Made by a program: the position numbers and the translations under genes. Shown piece by piece: positions 16,197 through 24,900 of a stretch of DNA of 64,000 bases (the stretch's first letter is position 1; each line of letters opens with the position of its first letter). Below the pieces are notes generated by a model. The model saw nothing but the letters and a program-made list of their open reading frames with translations, was not told the DNA's origin and ran no database searches. The DNA lies in NCBI RefSeq assembly GCF_017573505.1, contig NZ_JAGEOJ010000019.1, positions 166,768 through 230,767 on the forward strand. Direction: 5' to 3'. Source of the DNA: Actinomadura barringtoniae. Its GTDB lineage: Bacteria; Actinomycetota; Actinomycetes; Streptosporangiales; Streptosporangiaceae.

Positions 16197-18344
16197 TCAA
16201 CGATGGTGACGGGATCCGTCCGGGAACGGCAGGCGTCCGCCGCTCTCGCCCATCGCGAAGGCGACCGCCTGATCGAGATCAAGATGCGTGCCGTCCTCGA
16301 AGTACCGCTCGTAAGCCGCCTCGCCCAGCGACTGGCGGGCGAGCGCCTCTCCCTGCTCGTGCGGGGCGTTGAAGAACGCGGAACCGAAGAGCGGGAGCCC
16401 GACGGTCCGCCAGACCCCCTTGGCCGCCCCCTGCAGCGTCGACGCGTCCTCGGGGCGGCCGCCCGAAGCCTGGAAGAGGGCGAGCAACTCGACGGCGAGG
16501 ACCGCGCACACGAGATCGTGGAAGGTACGGCTGAGCGTGAGGCTCTCCCGCGCGAGCGTGATCGCCTCCTCGGCCTGGCCCCTGGTCCAGGCCGCGAAGG
16601 CCAGAACGTAGAGCGCGTAGGCCTTGACCCACCCCTCACCGTGCTCCTCGCAGATGGCGCGCACGCCCTCGCACAACTCGACGGCGTAGGGCAGGTCACC
16701 CTGGAACGCGTTCGTCATGGCGAACTCGACCCGGGCCATGATGACGGTGGTGTTCAGCTCACCGAGGGCGTCGTAACGGGCGAGCGCGTCCTTGAACAGC
16801 ACGGCCGCTCGTGCGTGGTCGTCGGTCACCAGGGAGACACAGCCCAGCCGGTGAATCGCGTTCGCCAGCGCCACCCGGTCGCCGGTCCGCTGCGCCTGGG
16901 CCTGGCTCGCCTCCAGCAGTGCGGCGGCCCTGCCGGTGTCGCCCTGCTTGATGGCGATGTATCCGTTGACCCAGAGGGCCGCGGCCCGTTCCCGAGTCGG
17001 CGCGGAGTCGAGGGCCAGCGCTCGGTCCAGCCAGCAGCGCCCCTCGTTGAGGAAGCCGCAGCCCAGCCAGTAGAAGTACATCGTGGCGGCCATGTGCAGG
17101 CCGGCCCGCACTTCACCGGGTGCGGTGAGGCTGTATTCGAGCGCGGCGCTCAGGTCGGCGTGCACGCCGCGCATGCGCTGGAAGATCTCCGCCTGCCCGG
17201 CGCCGAACCACGCCCGCTCGTGCTCTTCGACCAGCCGCACGAACCAGTCCCGGTGCCGGCGCCGCAGGTCGTCTTGCTCGCCCAACTCGCGGAGCCATTC
17301 CGCGCCGTACTGGCGCAGGGTGTCCAGCAACCGGTAACGGACGCCCGATCCGTTGTCGACGCGTGTCAGGATCGACTTGTCGGTCAGGCTCACCAGTGTC
17401 GCGGGCACGCGGTCCGAGGGCAGCACGTCGTCACAGCAGATGTGTTCGGCCGTCTTCTGGTCGAAGTCTCCGGCGAACACCGACAGCCGGGCCCACAGGA
17501 GCCGTTCCTCCTGCGTGCAGAGCTCGTGGCTCCAGCCGACCGTCGTACGGAGCGCGTCGTGGCGGGAAGCATCCGCGGGGCTGGTCGCCAGGTCTTCGTC
17601 GACCAGTACCTGGAACCGGTCGTCCAGCCGATCAAACAGATCGTCCAGGGAAAGATGCCGCAACTGTCCGGCGGCGAGCTCCAGCGCCAGCGGGAGTCCC
17701 TCCAGGCGCCGGCACAGGCGTGCCACGGTGCGCCAGTTCCGCGGGGTGAGATCCAGTCCGCCCATGACGGTCGCGGCGCGCTGCTCGAACAGAGCGAAGG
17801 CCGGAGGCCGCACGGAGGTGTCGACGGGCATCACCTCGGGGTCGGTCATGGCCAGCGGTGCGAGCGGGAGCACGTGCTCGGCACCGAGGCCGAGGGCCTG
17901 CCGGCTGGTGGCGAGGACGCACAGCCCCGGGGCGGCGGCGAGCAGTACCTCGGCCACGCCCGCGGAGGCCTCCCTGAGATGCTCGCACGTGTCCAGGACC
18001 AGCAGGAGCCGCCTGCCGGCCAAATGATCGGCCAGGACGTCGAGCTGCGGTCGTGCGGTCTGGTCGACGACCCGCAGCGTGCGGGCGATCGCATGGCCCA
18101 CCAGCTCAGCGTCCCGCAGGGCGGACAGATCCACCACCCAGACGCCGTCGGGGAAGTCCTCCCGGGACTCCCGTGCAGCCTCCAGCGCCACCCTGGTCTT
18201 GCCGACACCGCCGACACCGGTCACCGTCACCATGGAGCCCGGTCGACACAGCCGCCTGAGCTCGGTCATCTCGGCCTGCCGACCGACAAGAGCGGTCAAC
18301 CCGAGAGGCAGATTGCCCCTCCTACGCGCAGCGAACTCGGCCAC
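16197..18344 (-). CDS. STAND/AfsR-like ATPase with TPRs, lacking the usual C-terminal LuxR HTH
   Basis: A protein of 715 residues. A P-loop NTPase domain opens with LTALVGRQAEM, Walker A GVGGVGKT (43-50), Walker B LLLVLDTCEHL near 112-122 and the sensor-like LATSRQALGLGAEHVLPLAPL. Winged-helix and helical TPR-like sequence follows (LLDTLRQYGAEWL near 335, then repeats to about 690). In close relatives this body is followed by a LuxR-type HTH. Here the protein ends at AVAFAMGESGGRLPF plus nine residues, exactly where that HTH normally begins. The ATPase may act on protein partners or be a truncated regulator. It is transcribed towards the flavoprotein gene. Confidence 0.85.
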   Translation of the reverse strand: MAEFAARRRGNLPLGLTALVGRQAEMTELRRLCRPGSMVTVTGVGGVGKTRVALEAARESREDFPDGVWVVDLSALRDAELVGHAIARTLRVVDQTARPQLDVLADHLAGRRLLLVLDTCEHLREASAGVAEVLLAAAPGLCVLATSRQALGLGAEHVLPLAPLAMTDPEVMPVDTSVRPPAFALFEQRAATVMGGLDLTPRNWRTVARLCRRLEGLPLALELAAGQLRHLSLDDLFDRLDDRFQVLVDEDLATSPADASRHDALRTTVGWSHELCTQEERLLWARLSVFAGDFDQKTAEHICCDDVLPSDRVPATLVSLTDKSILTRVDNGSGVRYRLLDTLRQYGAEWLRELGEQDDLRRRHRDWFVRLVEEHERAWFGAGQAEIFQRMRGVHADLSAALEYSLTAPGEVRAGLHMAATMYFYWLGCGFLNEGRCWLDRALALDSAPTRERAAALWVNGYIAIKQGDTGRAAALLEASQAQAQRTGDRVALANAIHRLGCVSLVTDDHARAAVLFKDALARYDALGELNTTVIMARVEFAMTNAFQGDLPYAVELCEGVRAICEEHGEGWVKAYALYVLAFAAWTRGQAEEAITLARESLTLSRTFHDLVCAVLAVELLALFQASGGRPEDASTLQGAAKGVWRTVGLPLFGSAFFNAPHEQGEALARQSLGEAAYERYFEDGTHLDLDQAVAFAMGESGGRLPFPDGSRHHR

Positions 18345-18946
18345 GATCGCCTCAACTCCCCACCGGTGGCCGCCACAACACGGCCCCCAGGCCCCACTCT
18401 AACTAAATGATCTCTGAAGATATGCCGCATTTGGCAACTAAGCGAGTGCAACCCGAAATGGTGCGTCTTATCTATAGATGGGACCTATTCGTATGTCCAC
18501 ATCTGGTCTGCACCCGCTTGCGAGGGTCGCCGACGCCTATTCGGCAGGGACGCTCTCCCCGGCTTCTCACCCGCCGGCCGCAACCATTACCAACGGTGAC
18601 CCACCTGGCCTCGCGTGAGGGCGGGCCTGGACGGTCACCGCGGGTCTCGCGGGCGATGAACGCGACCCCCATGACAAGGATCTGGGTATCGTCGGCGGCG
18701 AACGCCTGGGCAACACAGGCGCAGTCGCACCAGGCCCGGCCGTGGCCAGATGTGCCTGGCCGTCACTGCAGCGTTGGAGCACTACACCGCGACCCTCGCG
18801 CAGTTGTTGATGACCGAGGCTGAGCTGCAAGAGATGTTCTGCGAGACCCGGCCACCTACCGTGTGAGCAAGACGATCGCCGGCTTCCGGCGCTTCCGCCG
18901 TCTGCCGCTGTCCAAGAGCGCCTGAGCCGGCCTTTCATCGGCTCTT
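18345..18946. other. Gap without recognisable genes
   Basis: These 602 bp hold no recognisable gene. A 38-codon frame at 18750-18866 (MCLAVTAALEHYTATLAQLL onward) has plausible amino-acid composition and could be a fragment of a lost gene, but I cannot identify it. The first 150 bp are AT-richer than average and may include the promoter of the STAND gene. Confidence 0.4.
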
Positions 18947-20315
18947 CTATCGCCGGCGGAGGGTGAAGTGCATTTCGAAGGCGATCACGTGGTCTCGGAC
19001 CGGCGGGGCGGCCAGCCCGTTCAGCCGGTCCACCAGAGGCCGCACGACTTCACCCGCGAGGCCGCCGTTGACCGCGGCCTGAACGTAAAGCGGTCGCTCG
19101 GGAGCGAGTTCGACACGGACCACTAGTTCCCCGCCCGCGCGGGCGGCGCCGGCCAGTTCGGTGTCGACGGTCGTCATCACCGTGTCGCAGAACGCCGCGA
19201 ACCCGTCCCTTGGGATCTCGTCTCCGATCACCTCCGGCTCGGTCAGCAGGACGATCTTCGATGCCTCGACGTTGCGCAGGTCACGCCGGGGCTGACCGGC
19301 GGGGCGGTAGTGGCGCGGCGGCTCGTCGAAATGGACCGTACCCAGTGGCGAGGCGTAGTCGGTCGCGGCCATCGACACCTCGACCTCGACGTCCCGCGCG
19401 CGCCAGCGGTAGCTCTTTCCGGACTCCAGTGCCGTTAGCAGTTCTGCCACCACCTGCTGGGATGCGATCAGCCCGTACCCGTCCTCGATGCGCTTGACCT
19501 CGGGTTGCCCGGGCTGCTCGACGAGCACCATGAAGTTGCCGGCGATCAACGGATCCCCTGGCTGCGGGACGCCGATCGCGGTCGGGCCGCGCTGGTCCCA
19601 CACGTACCGCTGCATGGCGGTCGAGTGCGAGGCCGCCGTCAGCAGCCCGATCACACCTTGGTTGTGCTGCCGGCCAGCCGGCCAGCCGGGCCGCCTGATC
19701 CTGACGGACCGCGATGGTCACCTGCCTCGCGTTGCCCGCGACCTCGACCTCTGGAGTGTGCAGGAGCGGCGTCCGCGCCAAGATGGTGGCCGCCGAGTGC
19801 GCATCGAACTCGACCACCGGTGCTCGCCTCCGATCGAAATAGACCGGGTAGGGGAACACCCCCGATTGGGCGCCCAGCAACGTCAGCACCCGGCCGGGGC
19901 CGAATGCCGAGGCCACTCTGGCCTCATCGTGCAGCAGCGGTACGGCGACCAGCGGCGGCAACCCGTCCGGATACAGCGAGGCGTAGTCGGAGCCGCGGTC
20001 GTAGGTGAACCCTGTGATCCCCAGCCCCCACCCGGGTGTCCGGAGGACGGTGTTACCGCCCGGCTCGACGACGGCGCCACCGACGGCCTGCCGGTGCATC
20101 TCCCTCATCAACCACAACGCGTAGTCCGACGCCTGCCGCTGGCCCGGTTCGCAGAGCTCGTGCAGCACCACCTCCCGTTGCCCGAGCCGCAGCAGGCCCT
20201 GGCTGGCGTACGTCCAGATCGTCCTGCCACCGGCGGCGGCCAGGCCGTCGTAGACAACGGCCGACAGCTCATTCGTGATCAGGTCGACCGACTGGATGCG
20301 GCGCCACGGTCCCAT
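18947..20315 (-). pseudogene. Frameshifted gene of unknown family
   Basis: Two overlapping frames together encode about 450 residues. The first half starts at 20315 after a GAGGTGAT ribosome site and reads sensibly to AARLAGWPA. The second half (18947-19654 and slightly upstream) continues from AGRQHNQGVIGLLTAASHST to the stop at 18947. The switch falls on two copies of the 8-bp unit GGCCAGCC (19672-19687); adding a third copy restores one frame throughout. I do not recognise the family. There is no signal peptide or membrane helix, and the composition is that of a soluble mixed alpha/beta protein. A sequencing or assembly error is the alternative explanation. Confidence 0.65.
19672..19687. 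repeat. 8-bp tandem repeat at a frameshift
   Basis: Two perfect copies of GGCCAGCC sit exactly at the frame switch in the gene of unknown family. One extra copy would restore the frame, which is consistent with slipped-strand loss of a unit. Confidence 0.8.
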
Positions 20316-20344
20316 GGCCGATCACCTCGAATCCCTCTGTCAAA

Positions 20345-20360
20345 TGAACATCACTGTTCA
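20345..20360. promoter_or_regulatory. Operator-like palindrome TGAACATCACTGTTCA
   Basis: Two perfect 6-bp arms (TGAACA and TGTTCA) are separated by four bases. The site lies between the divergent frameshifted gene and the SDR relic. It looks like a TetR-type operator, as often seen ahead of SDR genes, but no TetR gene remains nearby. Confidence 0.6.
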
Positions 20361-20361
20361 T

Positions 20362-20613
20362 ATTAGAGGACTCGCCGACTCTCGGCGCGCACCCGGACAC
20401 GGCCTCTACGGCCTCTGCGGAATGTCCAAGGCGGCCGCCGTCGAGATCGGCCCCGCAGGCATCCGGGTCAACGTGGTGTCGCCCGGAGCGACCCTGACGC
20501 CGCGCATGGTCGCAGATCCACGCTTCATCGACGCGATCCGCGCCAACTCCGCGCGAACCTCACTGGGAAGACTCGCCCCGACCATCCGACCGTCTGACGG
20601 CGCGGACCGCCTC
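20362..20613 (+). pseudogene. Short-chain dehydrogenase (SDR) relic
   Basis: The C-terminal half of an SDR is recognisable: GHGLYG, then MSKAAAVEIGPAGIRVNVVS and PGATLTPRM. This corresponds to the YxxxK active-site helix and the GIRVNxVxPG strand of the family. The N-terminal NAD-binding half (TGxxxGIG, NNAG) is absent. The YxxxK region is disrupted (YGLCGMSK), and about six residues of the following helix are missing. It is a decayed fragment joined directly to the operator-like palindrome. Confidence 0.75.
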
Positions 20614-20618
20614 AGGCT

Positions 20619-21197
20619 TCAAGGCGTCGGCACATCGCCGGGTTCAGGGTCGGACGACCATCTGTGCAGTGAGGGGTCGAGCAGGGTGTGGAGCGCCGAT
20701 TCGGGGGCCCACGCGAGCGTTTCGAGGAGCAGCGCGTCGAAATCGGCGGTGCGGCCGGTGTTGTTGTCCAATGATCTGTTGTTGTCGACTGATCCGCAGG
20801 CTGGTCGTCGACACGGTGGTCCTGCTGATACGGCCGGCCGGGTGCCGTCCCGGGAGTCGGCGTGCTCCTCGACCAGCGGAGCGATCCAGGCCTGTCGGTC
20901 GTGGAGGACGGCGCACCGGTCGGCGCCGATCGCGGGCAGGCTCGCCTGGGTCATCGTCTCGACTCGGACGACCGCGATCATCAGGTCTTGGTCTCGGTCG
21001 GTTGTGGGCATGAAATCGTGCCAGACGCTGGCAGAGAGCCGCACGGGTGTGCCGGAGATGGACACGCTCTCGGGAACGGTCCGCAGAGCGGCCAGCGTCG
21101 AGTCGCTCACCTGCTCGATGGCGGGTACCTCATGCCCGTGAAGCCACTGTGCTGGCTCGTCCTGGACGCCGTCCGGCGTGGCGCCATCGGTCGTCAT
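20619..21197 (-). CDS. Hypothetical protein
   Basis: A frame of 192 codons that I do not recognise. The middle portion (VWHDFMPTTDRDQDLMIAVV) and the C-terminal DFDALLLETLAWAPESALHT have soluble-protein composition. The region around residues 120-148 (RDGTRPAVSAGPPCRRPACG) looks out of register and may be a shifted or inserted segment. No domain, signal peptide or membrane helix is visible. Given the decayed neighbours, it may itself be degenerate. Confidence 0.4.
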   Translation of the reverse strand: MTTDGATPDGVQDEPAQWLHGHEVPAIEQVSDSTLAALRTVPESVSISGTPVRLSASVWHDFMPTTDRDQDLMIAVVRVETMTQASLPAIGADRCAVLHDRQAWIAPLVEEHADSRDGTRPAVSAGPPCRRPACGSVDNNRSLDNNTGRTADFDALLLETLAWAPESALHTLLDPSLHRWSSDPEPGDVPTP

Positions 21198-21999
21198 GCC
21201 GGGATCGTAGCCAGCGCCAACCGGCGCCAGGTAGACCGGACGTCACCAGGCCCGGGGCATCTCACCCTGCTCTAACGGTGTCTGAGGTTCCCCCTGTGGC
21301 GCGGACACCTCGTATGCCTGAGCGCGGAGAAGAAAGAGCTGGCCGCGTTGCGTAGGCGCACCGAGCAGCTGAGAAACCGAAAACGAGATCCTGCGGAAGA
21401 CGGCTGCCCACTTCGCGCGGGAAAACGTCCTCCCAAACGAAAGTATGCGGTGTCCGGAGCCCAATACACATCTGACGCCCGCCCTCACCCTTATCCCGCC
21501 GCATTCCCGCTGGGATTCTTTGTCCGCAACCGAATGGCGGCGGCCGTCGCGCACATCGCAGTGCATTCGTTCGTGTGCGCGTTCCAGAGCACGCAACTGA
21601 TCCGGGAGTGGACGGATGGCGACCTTTTCCGCCTTTCTCAGGCACTCCGGCTTCGCCCCGTGCCCGTACGCGGTGGTGACCGCCAGCAGTAAAGCTTAGA
21701 TCTGGCCGCACCGCCCTTGACCCGGTCGCTCGGGCTCGGTCATTCGGGCCCGGCCATCGCCGTTCGGCTGGGCTGAAAGAGGGCATTCTGAAAGGGCTAT
21801 CTAAGTCACGTATCCGGTAACTTGGCAAACACTGGATTCCCTGTGCCCCAGCATGCTCCTGCGTACCCGTCTGTCCTTCCTATGGGTGAACGCATCGCAG
21901 TCGAATTTGTCGGCACGATCACAATGTGGCCAACTCCGCGGACTGGAAGCGTGAGCGCGCTTAGGTGACAATCCGGGGGGTTGGTGATGGGGGTCACGG
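21198..21999. other. Gap holding an insertion-sequence relic and the DUF4157 promoter region
   Basis: Apart from the IS3 OrfA remnant at 21321-21426 I see no gene here. Frames on both strands across 21243-21828 overlap one another and resemble no family. The final 180 bp before the DUF4157 gene are relatively AT-rich and probably hold its promoter. Confidence 0.5.
21321..21426 (+). pseudogene. IS3-family transposase OrfA relic
   Basis: The C-terminal leucine-zipper/helix end of IS3 OrfA is recognisable in two frames. EKKELAALRRRTEQL reads in one, and ETENEILRKTAAHFAREN reads in the next after a shift near 21370. The phrase [N]EILRK.AA.FAREN is the typical end of this OrfA group. No OrfB, DDE domain or terminal inverted repeats were found. 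It marks past IS activity in the accessory region. Confidence 0.7.
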
Positions 22000-24900
22000 A
22001 TGTCGGAGATCGCGTCGGCGCAGATCATTCAGGGAATCGAAAGTTCAGGAAATGGGCAGCGGTTGTACGCGGACCTGCGGGAGAAGCTGGAACGCGGTCT
22101 GGGGGCGGATCTGCGGGCGATGCGGGTGCACACCGGGCCGGTGGCGGACGGTCTGGCGCGGGCGCTCGGCGCGGAGGCGTTCACCGTCGGCTCCGAGGTG
22201 TTCTTCAGGGATGGGGCCTTCCGGCCAGGTACGCCGGAGGGGCTGTGGCTGCTCGCTCACGAGGCCGCGCACGTCGCGCAGCGGGCCAGGGGCGCGATGG
22301 CCGCTTCACCATGGACGGTGAGCCGCCCTGGCGATCCGTCGGAACGGGACGCGGACTGCGGCGCCGCCATGGTCATGACCGGCCGGACATGGCGCGGACT
22401 CTCCGGTGCGGGCGTGTCGTCGACGATGATCCATAGGCACGTGTCGTTCGAGCACCGGATGCTCGGTGACGGCCCCACCAAGAATCTGGTCGAGGTGTCC
22501 ACCGGCGGGCCCAGCCGCAAGGAATTCCTGATCAATCAGATCAAGCTCCTCGAGCTGTGGCGATACGACCCGGGTAAAGTCACGGAAACCGACATCAAGA
22601 AGCTGTGCAAGTGGATCAGGACGGTCCGTCTCGGGGCGAATGGTCTGCTGGTCACCTATGGCGAGCTGAACGCCCTCCCGGATTACCTTTCGGACGCGGC
22701 GGCTCTCGACAGCCTCGACGCCGACATCGTGCTGCCGATTCTCCAGGTCATCCGGCAGGAGGGATACAACCAGCTCACCTACCTGCTCACCGGCGAAGAC
22801 CCGAACAAGACCTTCGCCGGGGCGGCCGCCCAGCCGTGGAAGCTCAGCCTGGTGAACAACATCGTCGAGACGAGCGAACTCGACGACTTCACCATGGGGC
22901 TGGGGCCTGCGGGACAGGACCATTACCAGGGGCTTCTCGCCCGGAACGCATGCCATTTCGCGCCCTACTCCTGGTATCGCTGGCAGGCTTCGCATCTGAT
23001 CGCGCGTGACCTCGCCACACAGGCTCATGCCAAGAAGGACCAGGAACTCGCCCGGCGGGCCTGGATCTTCCACGGCTACGCCGATCACTTCCTGGAGGAC
23101 TCCTTCGCCGCGGGCCACCTGGTCAACAAGACCCTGGTGATGCAATGGTTCATCGAATGGGCCGCCAGTCACGATCTGTTCGTCTCTGACTGGGAGTCCA
23201 TCAAGGACATCACCGAGAGCGCGCAGCCGTCGCTGTCGGGAAAGTGGCTGTACGACCCCGCCTACGCGGGCCCGTCCAACGATCCCCAGACGGCCCAGGA
23301 GGCCAGCGCGCTCGTCGGGCGCGTGCTCGCCAGCACCGTCGCCCCCTATGGGAAGACTGGGCAGTTCGCCGCCTATCAGAACTACCTGACCTTCCTCACG
23401 AGCGCCGCCGCCCAGCTCAGTGCGGCGGACCTGCACGACCACTACAACTCGCACTCCCTGTGGGTGAGTTCGGCGGCGCGCACCACTCCGTACGAGATCT
23501 GGGGCGACGACACGCTGTTCAGCGGCGCGAACGGCGGAACCGGGGTGGCGGCCACCAGCGAGACGGCGCAGATGTCGCAGCAGGCGCTGCTCGACATCCT
23601 CGCCTCGGGGACGACGTCCATCACGACGGAGGAGATCCGCCGGCACTTCCCGACGAAGGCGAGTTCCAGCAGCACAGGGCTCCAGGATTTGAAGACCTGG
23701 ATGACGACGCAGAAGTCGTTCTGCATGGAGCGCTTCGAAGGCTTCTCCGCGACTTTGGAGACGCTGCTGCTGGGCCTCGCGTCCCCGCGGCTCGGAGTGG
23801 TGTCGCAGGACCAGGACTTCGCGAGCGTCTGGTCCAGGAGCCTCCCGGATTGCGGCTTCCACCCGGTGAACATGCTGGTCCACGACGACCGGGTGTTCGC
23901 CGCCTGCAACGGCTACGTCTACGAACTGGACCCGGTGACGAGCAAGGTCGTCCACAGCCTGCATCTGACGGAGGCCCTGGCCGGAGTCGCCACCAACATG
24001 GCCACCGATGGGACGTTCTTGTACGCCGGTGTGCACGGCTACGCGTACGGCATCCGTCTGAACGGTGACTGGTCCAGGGCGGACTGGTCGCAGGGGCTGG
24101 GAGGCACGTTGACCTACGAAGAGGTCAACGTGCTCAGCGCAGGCGGGAAGCTCTTCGCCGGTTGCGATGGTTACGTGTACGAGCTGCGTCCCGCCACCGG
24201 CGATCGGATCCACAGCCTCCACCTGACCGCCACCGGAGCCGGAGCCGTCACCCGGCTCGCCGCCGACGGGACCTCCCTCTACGCTGGTGTGCACGGCTAC
24301 GCGTACGGCATCCGCCTGAACGGTGACTGGTCCAGGGCGGACTGGTCGCAGGGGCTGGGAGGCAAGTTCACCTACGAAGAGGTCAACCTGCTCAGCGCGA
24401 ACGCGAAGCTCTTCGCCGGTTGCGATGGTTACGTGTACGAGCTGCGTCCCGCCACCGGCGATCGGATCCACAGCCTCCACCTGACCGCCACCGGAGCCGG
24501 GTCCCTCACCCGGCTCGCCGCCGACGGGACCTCCCTCTACGCCGGTGTGCACGGCTACGCGTACGGCATCCGCCAGAACGGCGCCTGGTCCAAGCCGGAC
24601 TGGTCGCAGGGACTCGGAGGCAAGGCCACCTACGACAAGGTGAGCGTGCTCACGGCCGGCGGCCGGCTGTTCGCCGGCTGCGACGGCTACGTCTACCAAC
24701 TCAACCCGGACGACGGGAACGTCCAGCACAAGCTCCTGCTCACCTACCTGGTCGGCATCGGGGACTACGACACCCGGCTCGCCGCCCGCGGGCCGAACCT
24801 GTACGCGGGAGTGAACGGCTATGCCGACAAACTTCTCGTCAACGACGTCTCCCCGACGGGAACGCTCTTCCACGCCTCCGGCGACTCGAAGGGCTGGCGG

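Noticed and set aside
21243..21828. Minus-strand frames of 117 and 188 codons
   Set aside because: They overlap each other and the IS3 OrfA relic, and have no ribosome site or recognisable family.
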